64,000 nucleotides of DNA from CAYUUW01 sp964448005 (GTDB lineage: Bacteria; Patescibacteriota; Gracilibacteria; UM-FILTER-43-11), in the NCBI GenBank assembly GCA_964448005.1, contig CAYUUW010000002.1:1-64000 (forward strand). Reading direction: 5' to 3'. The position numbers and the translations under genes were made by a program. This document shows, one piece after another, positions 51,274 to 59,134 of the stretch (position 1 is the stretch's first letter; the number at the start of each line of letters is the position of its first letter). The notes beneath the pieces were generated by a model. That model was not told where the DNA came from. It searched no databases and saw only the letters and a list, made by a program, of their open reading frames with translations.

Positions 51274-51297
51274 CTGTGTCGGGTTAGCAACAGGAGA

Positions 51298-51327
51298 ATT
51301 CTAGTCCAAAGCCGGTCCAAAGGCCAA
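51298..51327 (-). promoter_or_regulatory. Promoter of the dolichol-kinase-like gene
   Basis: On the minus strand TTGGCC (51322-51327), 18-base spacer, TAGAAT (51298-51303), 25 bases before the start. Confidence 0.5.
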
Positions 51328-51355
51328 TTTCATCCTCTTCCTTTTGTTAATCGGG

Positions 51356-51361
51356 TATAAT
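51356..51361 (+). promoter_or_regulatory. -10 element upstream of nrdR
   Basis: Perfect TATAAT; no convincing -35 hexamer was found. Transcription from about 51368 would begin at an ATG of a short open frame (see findings). Confidence 0.5.
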
Positions 51362-51404
51362 GCCGCCATGACCTTGCCTATTTTTCCCCAATAACCAGGA
51401 AGCC

Positions 51405-51851
51405 ATGCAGTGCCTCAAGTGCAAATACATCGACACCAAGGTCATCGATTCGCGCCTTTCGGAAAGCGGCCGGGCCGTGCGGCGCCGGCGGGAGTGCGAA
51501 AAGTGCGGCAACCGCTTCACCACCTTCGAGCGCGTGGCCATGGGCAACCTGATGGTGAAGAAGAAGGACGGAACGTTCCAGATCTATGACCGCAACAAGC
51601 TGGAGCAGGGGATTTGGCTGGCTTGCGGCAAGCGGCCGGTGGCGAAGGACCAGGTGGACGAGATGGTCAACGGCCTGGAGGAAAGCTGGGGATCGAACAA
51701 GAAGATGGTGACGAGCGAGAAGATCGGGCGCGATGTGAGCGAGGCTTTGAAGAAGATGGACCACATTGCCTACATCCGCTTCGCCAGCGTGTACCGCAAT
51801 TTCAAGGATGTGGACGAGTTCAAGCAGGAGCTGAACAAGCTGCTGAAATAA
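51405..51851 (+). CDS. nrdR: Transcriptional repressor NrdR
   Basis: A 148-residue protein. Zinc ribbon: MQCLKCKYIDTKVIDSR and RRRECEKCGNRFTTFERV (C-x2-C ... C-x2-C), then the ATP-cone domain (VKKKDGTFQIYDRNKLEQGI, ACGKRPVAKDQVDEMV). NrdR senses ATP/dATP and represses ribonucleotide reductase genes through NrdR boxes. No nrd gene is in the window, so its targets are elsewhere. Confidence 0.95.
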   Translation: MQCLKCKYIDTKVIDSRLSESGRAVRRRRECEKCGNRFTTFERVAMGNLMVKKKDGTFQIYDRNKLEQGIWLACGKRPVAKDQVDEMVNGLEESWGSNKKMVTSEKIGRDVSEALKKMDHIAYIRFASVYRNFKDVDEFKQELNKLLK

Positions 51852-51876
51852 AGGATCTCACCCAAAAAAGCCCAGC

Positions 51877-51894
51877 CCCGCGGATGTCCGCGGG
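51877..51894. repeat. GC-rich hairpin after nrdR
   Basis: CCCGCGGA (51877-51884) and TCCGCGGG (51887-51894) around a two-base loop, extendable by CCAG/CTGG. There is no T tract, so terminator function is doubtful. Confidence 0.45.
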
Positions 51895-51918
51895 ACTGGA
51901 GGGTTTGCTTGTTCGCCT

Positions 51919-52341
51919 CTACGAAGGCTGGAGGGGGTGGTGACGGTAATCAGCGGGTTGGCTGGGAATGGTGATGCCCGGGTTGAACCCCATCATACTT
52001 TCGAATTGGCTGCCTGCGACAGCCTGTCCTCCGGTAAAGACCATGCCTGGAGCTCCCGCCTCTCGGGTTTGACGTACTTGATGGTGGGGTGGTGGGGCTT
52101 GAACGCGTTGTTGTTGCACGGGTTTTTTTCCTGACTTTTGTCGCCTTAGGCACTTCCTTGGCCTTGATGGCTTTGGCAGACGACGCACTGGATTCGGAAA
52201 AGGAACCCAAGGCGCCGCCTGCCAATAAATATCGCGAAGAGGCGAACCTGGCGCTGGGCTTGGGCATTCTTGCGAGGGCAAAAAGCTGGAGGCCAAAAAC
52301 GCCAGAATAACTCTCCGCGAAAGCGAATTGTGAAGGAGCAA
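51919..52341 (-). CDS. Doubtful exported Pro/Gln-rich protein
   Basis: The minus-strand frame is open from 52392; a promoter-like pair at 52352-52379 would place the start at TTG 52341. The product, about 140 residues, begins MLLHNSLSRRVILAFLASSF, like a signal peptide, then is rich in Pro, Arg and Gln and ends GMVFTGGQAVAGSQFESMM and a short tail. A competing plus-strand frame (52089-52310) also starts with a hydrophobic segment. I cannot decide which, if either, is real. Confidence 0.3.
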   Translation of the reverse strand: MLLHNSLSRRVILAFLASSFLPSQECPSPAPGSPLRDIYWQAAPWVPFPNPVRRLPKPSRPRKCLRRQKSGKKPVQQQRVQAPPPHHQVRQTREAGAPGMVFTGGQAVAGSQFESMMGFNPGITIPSQPADYRHHPLQPS

Positions 52342-52351
52342 ATCGTCGATT

Positions 52352-52379
52352 AGTTTATCCCTTAAAACAGATTTGTCAA
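52352..52379 (-). promoter_or_regulatory. Possible minus-strand promoter
   Basis: TTGACA (52374-52379), 16-base spacer, TAAACT (52352-52357), reading toward the doubtful exported protein. Confidence 0.5.
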
Positions 52380-52410
52380 ATTGAATTTTCACCCTGAATT
52401 TTTCCTCGCC

Positions 52411-52452
52411 AAAAAAGAGGGCGGCGGCTCCGGAGGATTGTCCGGAGTCGCC
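52411..52452 (-). terminator. Rho-independent terminator of the 52489-53133 gene
   Basis: On the minus strand GGCGACTCCGGA (52441-52452) pairs with TCCGGAGCCGCC (52423-52434), with one G-T wobble, followed by a T tract (A tract 52411-52416 on the plus strand). Confidence 0.75.
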
Positions 52453-52488
52453 TGGAGGGCTTTCTTGCCCACATGAATGATTGCCCTG

Positions 52489-53133
52489 TCAATGGAGCAG
52501 GTTTCGGCCGTCTGAGTTTCCCTGTGCTTGTCCTTGGAGATATTCACTGCTTGTCACCTGGTTTGCCCTGAAGGCTTCCGCCAGCATGGTCAAGGCTTCT
52601 GCAGGGGAGTACTGCTCCGCTTGCCCAGCCGAGCTGGCCCGAAGGCGAGCTGCTGCCATGGCTGTTTCCATGGCAAACAAGACTTCAGGGTGATTCTCTG
52701 TTTCACGGACCTTCTCAAGCGTGGCTGCAAGCTCGAGGTGCTGCATCAGGCTAGCCAGGGCTGCCACGGCGTTGCGGCGCCCTTCAGGGTTGCTTTGCTT
52801 GAGATGATTTTTCAGCACAGGGATGGCTTCTCGCATCCCCAAGAATGCCTGGAAGCGGGCGAGCTCGAATTCGGGCAGCCTTTCCAGCCGCCCCATCAGC
52901 TCCATGGCTTGCTCCCCTTCGCTCGGAAGGAGCCAGATGATGAGCTCGCTTTCCTCGGGATCAAAACGAACCTCCAAGCCATCCAGGTCACGCTGGCAGA
53001 TGATTTCTCCGTAGCTGACTTCCTCTTCATCTGTGATGGTGAGCACCAGCATGACCATGTTCCCACGCTCGTCGTTCAACGCCCATGTGTAATCCATGCC
53101 GCTGATCCAAAAAGAATCCATTTCGCCTTCCAT
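52489..53133 (-). CDS. Unknown protein with HEAT-like helical part
   Basis: A 214-residue protein from ATG 53133, chosen because GGAG lies 7 bases upstream. The N-terminal half is a beta-rich domain (DSFWISGMDYTWALNDERG, then VMLVLTITDEEEVSYGEIICQ); the second half is helical, with REAIPVLKNHLKQSNPEGRR and NAVAALASLMQHLELAATLE resembling HEAT/PBS-type repeats. No catalytic motif or export signal. I do not recognise the family. Confidence 0.6.
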   Translation of the reverse strand: MEGEMDSFWISGMDYTWALNDERGNMVMLVLTITDEEEVSYGEIICQRDLDGLEVRFDPEESELIIWLLPSEGEQAMELMGRLERLPEFELARFQAFLGMREAIPVLKNHLKQSNPEGRRNAVAALASLMQHLELAATLEKVRETENHPEVLFAMETAMAAARLRASSAGQAEQYSPAEALTMLAEAFRANQVTSSEYLQGQAQGNSDGRNLLH

Positions 53134-53295
53134 CTCGCTGCTCCTTTTTTTCTGCGGACAGGGCTTCCGCCCTGGGTTCAAGTCTGGCCGCTTCGGTGAA
53201 TCCGAAGCTTTGGCCACTCGCCCGAAGGCGGAAGGATGCCCGCAGCCCGGCGGTTTAAAGGATCAGGAGCGTAATTTTCCCTTGGTAGCAGCGTT

Positions 53296-53325
53296 CTGTC
53301 AATGGAGAAGGCTTTGGGGTACAAT
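53296..53325 (+). promoter_or_regulatory. Probable promoter of the DUF192 lipoprotein
   Basis: CTGTCA (53296-53301), 18-base spacer, TACAAT (53320-53325), 40 bases before the start at 53366. Confidence 0.45.
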
Positions 53326-53365
53326 CTGAGCACTCTCGAAAGGCTTGCATTTCTTATTCTTCGCA

Positions 53366-53842
53366 ATGAATCTTCGTCCTCTCCTTCTGCTCATCCTCCT
53401 GCTTTCCGGCTGCGCCTCCGCCCAGCCCTTCTTACCCGATCGAGCCAAGGCCGAGCTCCGCCTTCAGGCGGAATCGGGAATCCATATTGTGCAGGCGGCC
53501 CTGGCCCAAAGCGATCAGGAGAAAGCCCAAGGCCTCATGGGCGTGCGATCGATGGCCGAGGGGGAGGGGATGCTCTTTCCCTACGGCGAACCCTTCATCC
53601 CGGCCTTTTGGATGAAAGGCATGGAGATCAGCCTGGATTTCGCTTTCATCGATGGCGATGGCCGCATTGTCCACTTGCTGGAGGATGTTCCCCCCTGCCG
53701 GGCCCAAAACGACAGCGATTGCCCCCGCTACAGCCCTCCCCAGCCGGCCCAGCATGTGCTGGAGCTCCGGGCCGGGAGCGTGCGCCGCATGGGGTTGGCT
53801 CCAGGAAACCTCGTGCTGGGCCTCCCCGTGGAGCCGAAATAG
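53366..53842 (+). CDS. DUF192-family lipoprotein
   Basis: A 158-residue protein with lipobox LLLSGCAS (Cys about 15). The mature domain has IHIVQAALAQSDQEKAQGLM, GEGMLFPYGEPFIPAFWMKGM, ISLDFAFIDGDGRIV and ends LAPGNLVLGLP: the DUF192 pattern (GLM, MLF, FWMK-x-M, LDxxFID). The function of the family is unknown. ATG 53366 starts the signal peptide; 53345 in frame would add seven residues. Confidence 0.85.
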   Translation: MNLRPLLLLILLLSGCASAQPFLPDRAKAELRLQAESGIHIVQAALAQSDQEKAQGLMGVRSMAEGEGMLFPYGEPFIPAFWMKGMEISLDFAFIDGDGRIVHLLEDVPPCRAQNDSDCPRYSPPQPAQHVLELRAGSVRRMGLAPGNLVLGLPVEPK

Positions 53843-53853
53843 AATCAGCAAGC

Positions 53854-53886
53854 AAAAAAGCCTCACCGCTTGGGGAATGCTTTTTT
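53854..53886. terminator. Possible bidirectional terminator
   Basis: AAAAAAGC (53854-53861) and GCTTTTTT (53879-53886) between the convergent DUF192 and ctpA genes; the stem is AT-rich and the loop is 17 bases. Confidence 0.45.
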
Positions 53887-53900
53887 GAAGAGCAGGGAGA

Positions 53901-55139
53901 TCAGGGCAGATCGGCCTTGCGGAGCTCCGCCAGAGCCGCCTCCATTTGCGGATCGCGGTCCGCCTCCAGATCCTCGGCAGTCATGGGCACCTCCACATCG
54001 GGAACGATTCCTGTTTCGGTGATGTTCCTGTCGTTGGGCGTGAACCATTTGGCGATGGTCACCCGCAGGCTGGACCCTCCGATCAGGGTCTCCACCGACT
54101 GCACCGTCCCCTTGCCGAAGCTGGCCTCGCCCAGCACCAGGGCCCGCTTGTGGTCCTGCAGGGCTCCAGCCACGATTTCCGAGGCCGAGGCGCTGCCTCG
54201 GTTGATCAGCACCACCAAGGGCAGTTCGCTCAGCCTGGCCTGCCCGTTCACGTAGATCACCTCGTCCTCCTCCGGATTGCGTTTTTTGATGGTCACTACC
54301 TTTTCGCTCTCCAGGAACTCCGAGGCGATATCCACGGCTCCATCCAGATAGCCTCCGCCGTTGTAGCGCAGGTCCAGCACCATACCGTCCGGCCCTTCCG
54401 CCAGGATCTGGCTGACCGCCTTGTCGAATTCGCTTTGGGTGTTGTCCCCGAACTGAGTCAGCTCCAGCACGGCCATTCCGTCCTTCATGCTCCATTCCAC
54501 GCTGCTGACGCTGATCATGTTGCGCTGGATGGTGAGCGGGAAAGGCTCTTCCCGGCTTTGCCGCAGGATATTCAGGGTCACTTGGCTGCCCTTCTTGCCT
54601 CGGATCTTCCCTGCCGCTTCATCCAGCGACATCCCTTCGGTCGATTCTCCATCAATGTCCAGGATGATGTCCTCCGGCTGCAGGCCTGCCTTTTTGGCGG
54701 GCGAATCCTTGAGGGGGGAGACCACCGTCAAAAGCCCGTGGCGCAGGGTCAATTCCGCTCCGATGCCCTCCAGCGCCCCTTCCATGGCGGTCTGGAATTC
54801 CTTGTTTTCCTTTGGGGTCATGAAGGCCGTGTAGGGATCCCCCACGGCTCGAACCATGCCGTCGATCGCGCCGTAGATCATCTTTTGGGTGTCCAGCAGG
54901 TGCGGATCCACGTAGCTTCCGCTGAGGATGCTCCAGGCGTCCCAGAAAAGGTCCATGTTCACCGTCTCCAGCTTTCCGTAGGCATTGGTCACGGTGTTCC
55001 GGGCCTCCAGGGCCGAACCGCCGGAAAGCCTTTGGCTTCCCATGCTCCAGCCCAGCATGAAGGCGAAGGCAAGCATGGCCACGCCTCCCAAGGATTTGGG
55101 AAAAGGGGAGGGCTTGGGATAAGGGTAGCCTTTTTGCAT
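53901..55139 (-). CDS. ctpA: S41-family C-terminal processing protease (CtpA/Prc)
   Basis: A 412-residue exported serine protease that trims proteins near the cell envelope. N-terminal signal anchor (about 19-34), a PDZ domain with SPLKDSPAKKAGLQPEDIIL, then the catalytic part LDLRYNGGGYLDGAVDIA, catalytic Ser in GSASASEIVAGAL and Lys in GEASFGKGTVQS. It is downstream of the YmdB-type gene with a 41-base gap, probably in one transcript. Confidence 0.93.
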   Translation of the reverse strand: MQKGYPYPKPSPFPKSLGGVAMLAFAFMLGWSMGSQRLSGGSALEARNTVTNAYGKLETVNMDLFWDAWSILSGSYVDPHLLDTQKMIYGAIDGMVRAVGDPYTAFMTPKENKEFQTAMEGALEGIGAELTLRHGLLTVVSPLKDSPAKKAGLQPEDIILDIDGESTEGMSLDEAAGKIRGKKGSQVTLNILRQSREEPFPLTIQRNMISVSSVEWSMKDGMAVLELTQFGDNTQSEFDKAVSQILAEGPDGMVLDLRYNGGGYLDGAVDIASEFLESEKVVTIKKRNPEEDEVIYVNGQARLSELPLVVLINRGSASASEIVAGALQDHKRALVLGEASFGKGTVQSVETLIGGSSLRVTIAKWFTPNDRNITETGIVPDVEVPMTAEDLEADRDPQMEAALAELRKADLP

Positions 55140-55180
55140 GCGGGAATGGGCTTAGTTGGAACGGTTGGCCGGGCGCCTCG

Positions 55181-55966
55181 TCAGGCGGCGTATTTTTTCT
55201 GGATGCGCTGGACCGAAACAGCTTTCCTGTTCTTGGATTCTATAAGCAGGGCATTGAAAACGCAAGGCCCTTCGGGCACTTCCAGCTTGAAGCTGACCTG
55301 CTTCAAAAAGCTTTGCACAACGCTTTCCTTTGCCACGCCGATCACCGAATCGCTGGGCCCGGTCATGCCCAGGTCGCTCTGGTAGGCGGTTCCTTTTTCG
55401 CTCACCTCCTCGTCGGCGGTGGGCACATGGGTGTGGGTGCCCCACAGGGCCGTCACCCGGCCGTCCAGGTAATGCTTCAGGGCCACCTTCTCGCTGGTCG
55501 CTTCGGCATGGAAATCCACGAGCACGGCCTCCAGCTCCTCTGCCTCATGCTCGCGCAGGATTCGGTCCATGGCCAGGAAGGGGCAGTCGTAGTTCCTGTG
55601 CATGAAGACCCGGCCGATGAGATTGACGATGAGCACCTTTTTCCCGTCCACGTTCAGCGCCCGATAGCCCTGTCCGATATTCCCGGGAGGAAAATTGGCC
55701 GGCCGGATCACCCGCGTATTCTCTTTTTGCAGTTCGGGGATGATCCCCTCCTTGTCGTAGATGTGGTTGCCGCTGGTGAAGAAGTCCACGCCGGCTTCGC
55801 GCATTTCGTCGTAGGTCTTCTGGGTCATGCCCGCTCCATGGGCCAAATTCTCGCCGTTGGCGATCACCAGATCGACCTCATGCTCCTGGCGAATCTCCTC
55901 GATGGCCCGTTGGGCGGTTTTCCGTCCGGGGCGGCCCATGATGTCTCCGATGAGGAGGAAGTTCAT
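55181..55966 (-). CDS. YmdB-type metallophosphoesterase
   Basis: A 261-residue protein starting MNFLLIGDIMGRPGRKTAQR. Motifs GD-x-MG, IANGENLAHG, FTSGNHIYDKEG, DFHAEATSEK and WGTHTHVPTADE supply the metal ligands of the family, whose Bacillus member hydrolyses 2',3'-cyclic nucleotides and affects RNA turnover and biofilm decisions. The start is chosen at 55966; the frame is open to 56038 but the extra 24 residues are not conserved. Confidence 0.92.
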   Translation of the reverse strand: MNFLLIGDIMGRPGRKTAQRAIEEIRQEHEVDLVIANGENLAHGAGMTQKTYDEMREAGVDFFTSGNHIYDKEGIIPELQKENTRVIRPANFPPGNIGQGYRALNVDGKKVLIVNLIGRVFMHRNYDCPFLAMDRILREHEAEELEAVLVDFHAEATSEKVALKHYLDGRVTALWGTHTHVPTADEEVSEKGTAYQSDLGMTGPSDSVIGVAKESVVQSFLKQVSFKLEVPEGPCVFNALLIESKNRKAVSVQRIQKKYAA

Positions 55967-56031
55967 TTTGGCATGGTGGCTAAAATGGATAATGACGAAG
56001 GTCTGGGTTGCTTTTTCGCCTAACCCCTCGT

Positions 56032-56081
56032 TTTTCAAGTTTTCAATTTTTCAGGCGTATGAAAATGTGAAAACTTGAAAA
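56032..56081. repeat. 50-base inverted repeat downstream of dnaJ
   Basis: Left arm starts TTTTCAAGTTTTCA (56032-56053), right arm ends TGAAAACTTGAAAA (56060-56081); 20 of 22 positions pair around a 6-base loop. On the minus strand it could terminate dnaJ, and it also resembles a dispersed palindromic element. Confidence 0.65.
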
Positions 56082-56106
56082 TGAACCATGATTCAGCGGA
56101 GAACGC

Positions 56107-57231
56107 TTACCCGAAAAGCCCTCGGCTTTGGGGCTGGATGCTCAGGTCGGCCTCTTTGGCGAGCTCCTGGTAGAGCTTCTTCTCCTTGGCGGAGATTTTT
56201 TTGGGAATCTCCACGGTCACGGTGACATGGTGGTCCCCCCGCTCGCTGCTGCCCACTTTGGGCGCTCCCTGCTCGCGGATGCGGAAAGTCTTCCCGCTTT
56301 CGGTGCCGGCGGGAATCTTGAGCGTCGTCTGGCCGTGCACGGTCTGCACGGGAATCTCGTCGCCCAGCACGGCCTGCAGCAGGTGGATGCTTTGATGGCT
56401 GTGGATGTCGTCCTTGACGCGCTTGAACTGGCGGCTGGGGCTCACGCTGATGTGCAGGAAAAGATCCCCGTAGGGTCCGCCCTGGGTTCCGGCTTCGCCT
56501 TTGCCGCTCAGGCGCAGGATGGCCCTATCGTGAATGCCAGCGGGAATTTTGGCCTGGAAGGACATGGATTTGAGGATGCGGCCCTCGCCCTGGCAGGCTT
56601 TGCATTTCTCCTCCGGAATCTTGCCTTCCCCCTGGCAGGCCGAGCAGACCGAACTGGTCTGGATCTGGCCCAGCGGCGTCCGCTGGATGCGGACCTGCTG
56701 GCCGGTGCCCGAGCACTGCTGGCAGTCGTTGATCTTGCTCCCGGGTGCGGCCCCCTTGCCGGCGCAGGTGGAGCAGGTCTCGTAGCGCGAGACCTCTATT
56801 TCCCGGGTGCTCCCGGCGATGGATTCCTCGAAGCTGACCTGCAGCACCATTTCGATATTGGCTCCCGGCTGAGGGCCTCGCTTGCGGCTGCGCGATGCGC
56901 CGCCGCCGAAGAAGCTGTCGAAAATGTCCCCGAACCCTCCCCCGAAATCCACATTCGCATTCTGGAAATGGCTGAAATCGAAGCCGCCGAAATCCCCGAA
57001 GCCGCCAAAACCTCCTCCGCCTCCGCTGCCGCCCACGCGGCCGAACTGGTCGTACTGGGAGCGCTTCTGCGGGTCGCTCAGCACCTCGTAGGCCTCGGCG
57101 ATCTCCTTGAACTTCTTCCCGTCGCCTTTGGCGGTGTCCGGATGATGCTTCTGGGCCAGCTTGCGGTAGGCCTTTTTGATCTCGGCCTCGGTGGCGCCTT
57201 TCTCTAGGCCTAGAATCTTGTAGTAGTCCAT
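56107..57231 (-). CDS. dnaJ: Chaperone protein DnaJ
   Basis: A 374-residue co-chaperone that stimulates DnaK ATPase. J domain with MDYYKILGLEKGATEAEIKK and HHPDTAKGD, a Gly/Phe-rich linker, four zinc-finger motifs (CSTCAGKG, CQQCSGTG, CSACQGEG, CKACQGEG) and the C-terminal substrate-binding domain. All four CxxCxGxG motifs are intact. dnaK and grpE are not in the window. The promoter region has an inverted repeat over the -35 element. Confidence 0.97.
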   Translation of the reverse strand: MDYYKILGLEKGATEAEIKKAYRKLAQKHHPDTAKGDGKKFKEIAEAYEVLSDPQKRSQYDQFGRVGGSGGGGGFGGFGDFGGFDFSHFQNANVDFGGGFGDIFDSFFGGGASRSRKRGPQPGANIEMVLQVSFEESIAGSTREIEVSRYETCSTCAGKGAAPGSKINDCQQCSGTGQQVRIQRTPLGQIQTSSVCSACQGEGKIPEEKCKACQGEGRILKSMSFQAKIPAGIHDRAILRLSGKGEAGTQGGPYGDLFLHISVSPSRQFKRVKDDIHSHQSIHLLQAVLGDEIPVQTVHGQTTLKIPAGTESGKTFRIREQGAPKVGSSERGDHHVTVTVEIPKKISAKEKKLYQELAKEADLSIQPQSRGLFG

Positions 57232-57289
57232 GCTCCTGGGTTTGGTTTAGCTGTCTTTTGGCTTCACTCTCGTGCCTTCCAGCTGATTG

Positions 57290-57318
57290 ATTCTACCCAA
57301 GCCTGGCCAGGGAATCAA
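57290..57318 (-). promoter_or_regulatory. Promoter of dnaJ with overlapping inverted repeat
   Basis: On the minus strand TTGATT (57313-57318), 17-base spacer, TAGAAT (57290-57295). GGCCAGG (57305-57311) and CCTGGCC (57319-57325) form a perfect inverted repeat that brackets the -35 hexamer. Confidence 0.65.
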
Positions 57319-57361
57319 CCTGGCCCCTTGACGGGGAAAAAGCCCCTCGCCTCAAATTAGT

Positions 57362-57390
57362 TTGACCTTAAATTAAATTTATGTTAAAAA
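57362..57390 (+). promoter_or_regulatory. Possible promoter for the two unknown genes
   Basis: TTGACC (57362-57367), 17-base AT-rich spacer, TAAAAA (57385-57390), about 58 bases before ATG 57448. Confidence 0.45.
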
Positions 57391-57447
57391 TGTTCCAGAA
57401 CGAGTTGGCTTTCCTCCTCCTCCCCGCCCTCTAAGCTCCCACATTCC

Positions 57448-58377
57448 ATGCCCTCCTCCCCCAGCGCGCCTCATTTGAGGGCGCAAGACGATAGTGCCCA
57501 TCGTCAGCCCATTCCTTTCGGCGCGCCACACCCCGATGCCCCTCTTCAGNNNNNNNNNNTATCCGGTTCGTTTCCGCACCCTACTGTGCACCAGGGCCCT
57601 GATCCAGGGGTTACCCAAATAGGATGGGTGGAGGATATCTTTGCGGACGAAGATGGAGATGGGGATGCTGTCCCGGTGCGATTCAAAACACCCTCTACTG
57701 TCCAAGTCCTTGCGGCGGCGGCTCCTTTGGCTTCAGGCATTGCCGATTCCCGTTCCCGCCTCCATTCCCTCGGCTCTTCCGATTTCCTGACTCCCAGCGA
57801 TTCCCCGCCAACTGCGACGGAAGAGACTTTTAGGGGCTCGCCTCCCGATGCTGCTGATGACGACCGGGCGCAGGAAATGGACCATCCGGTCACTGCGGTT
57901 ATGGATGCGCCTAGTGATGAAGAAGCGGGTCCAAACAACCCTCTTGAGCCAGGGAAAGCAATCCACGTTCCCGATGTAGGGCTTACCCATCAGGCCTTAG
58001 TGTTGGCGGCAGGAGGCGGAAAAGCCTATTTGCTAGCCTATAATCACGATGCCAACAGATTTTTCATGCTTTCGAGGGATGCCCATCGAAAGCCTCTGGA
58101 GAGGGTGCTGATGGAAAACACCGTTCCTTCTTCAGGGCAGGAGCAGACTCTTCTTGCCCCAACCCCCCTGACCGCTTCGCGTGAAGACGGCCGAGAATTG
58201 AGCGGCTTTTCCTTTTCAGTCGCATGTCCCGGAATTGAGGACGCTACAAAAAGGCACCTGACCTCTTTGGGTTTTGCTTTCGACCCACATACACAAAAGC
58301 TCTACCGTCACGATCCGCTCAAAGATCGCTTTGTATTGGTTCCAGAAACTGCTTCGCCTCCGCCCGCCCGCGATTAG
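57448..58377 (+). CDS. Unknown low-complexity protein, with an N gap near its start
   Basis: About 309 residues. The first 170 are Pro/Ser/Ala/Asp-rich and probably disordered (for example DIFADEDGDGDAVPVRF). The C-terminal part looks folded: VGLTHQALVLAAGGGKAYLL, FFMLSRDAHRKPLERVLMEN and KRHLTSLGFAFDPHTQKLYR. No signal peptide, membrane helix or known motif is seen. The gap at 57550-57559 leaves the first 34 residues uncertain. The partner gene starts 19 bases downstream. Confidence 0.55.
   Translation: MPSSPSAPHLRAQDDSAHRQPIPFGAPHPDAPLQXXXXSGSFPHPTVHQGPDPGVTQIGWVEDIFADEDGDGDAVPVRFKTPSTVQVLAAAAPLASGIADSRSRLHSLGSSDFLTPSDSPPTATEETFRGSPPDAADDDRAQEMDHPVTAVMDAPSDEEAGPNNPLEPGKAIHVPDVGLTHQALVLAAGGGKAYLLAYNHDANRFFMLSRDAHRKPLERVLMENTVPSSGQEQTLLAPTPLTASREDGRELSGFSFSVACPGIEDATKRHLTSLGFAFDPHTQKLYRHDPLKDRFVLVPETASPPPARD
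57550..57559. other. Assembly gap (10 N) in an unknown gene
   Basis: The flanks share no overlap, so the missing length cannot be estimated. Confidence 0.9.
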
Positions 58378-58396
58378 CTTTTTATTTGCCCCTCCA

Positions 58397-59023
58397 ATGC
58401 TCCTCCAGCCCTCCATCGCAGATCCAGCGGGCCCCCATGCATTGGTCCCCGCCCCTGCCGCGGTGGATGCTCCGGTCCAGGTCGCTCGCCCTGGTGCCGC
58501 AGCGCTGAGCGCAGCTCCGCCTACGGATTCCTCCTTGCCTCCTCCGGAAGACTTCTGCGCAGGCTCTTTGGTGGCCGTTCTCCCTAATAATCTGCGTTCG
58601 CCGGCCTCCTTCCCCTCCAGGCTCTTGCCTACGCCTCCTAGGGGCTTTGTTCAATCCAGGCTCAACAGAGGCCTTTCGATGGAGGTTATTCGAGAAGGGT
58701 GGCCGGTCGTCTTGGCCTACCGGGAGTACGTGAGAAGGGCCACCGATCCGAACCACCCGGAGTTTTTTCGCCACCGTTTTGTCGAGCAGCTTCCCCCCTT
58801 GCGCCTTCGTCATGTGAAACCTCAGTTTTTGACCAAAGGGCCTGCGCTGGTCGAATGCGGTCCGGGCGCATATGGCGCAGAAGCCTCGAGAATAGCTGCT
58901 GAACGACCTCAAGAAGGCTCTTCCGTGGAACAAGAGCCTTCGGATTCCGGGGCCGTTCTCGATGCGGAGGCTTTCCCGTTGGAGGCCTCCGCGGAGTCGG
59001 GCGGATCGGAAAGGGCCCGCTAG
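58397..59023 (+). CDS. Unknown Pro/Ala-rich protein
   Basis: About 208 residues from ATG 58397, 19 bases after the previous gene. The N-terminal 100 residues are Pro/Ala/Ser-rich; the middle has a likely folded part (SMEVIREGWPVVLAYREYVR, FFRHRFVEQLPPLRLRHVKP) and the end is acidic. Function unknown. The stop codon lies inside the 14-base palindrome GCCCGCTAGCGGGC (59015-59028). Confidence 0.5.
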   Translation: MLLQPSIADPAGPHALVPAPAAVDAPVQVARPGAAALSAAPPTDSSLPPPEDFCAGSLVAVLPNNLRSPASFPSRLLPTPPRGFVQSRLNRGLSMEVIREGWPVVLAYREYVRRATDPNHPEFFRHRFVEQLPPLRLRHVKPQFLTKGPALVECGPGAYGAEASRIAAERPQEGSSVEQEPSDSGAVLDAEAFPLEASAESGGSERAR

Positions 59024-59042
59024 CGGGCGACTCCTATTTGCC

Positions 59043-59072
59043 TTGAACCCGGCCTCGGCCAAGCTGTACAAT
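59043..59072 (+). promoter_or_regulatory. Promoter of the 2-oxoacid oxidoreductase genes
   Basis: TTGAAC (59043-59048), 18-base spacer, TACAAT (59067-59072), about 60 bases before the start at 59135. Confidence 0.6.
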
Positions 59073-59134
59073 GGCGATGCCCTTTTGCCCTGTCCGGTTT
59101 TGCCCGCTGCCGACCTCAAACGCCACCCCTGCCT

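Noticed and set aside
52089..52310. 73-residue plus-strand protein with a hydrophobic N-terminus
   Set aside because: It competes with an equally plausible minus-strand frame that has a promoter, has no recognised leader signal and no known homologue in memory; neither can be confirmed.
59015..59028. Terminator at GCCCGCTAGCGGGC
   Set aside because: The palindrome has no loop or T tract and contains the stop codon of the gene.
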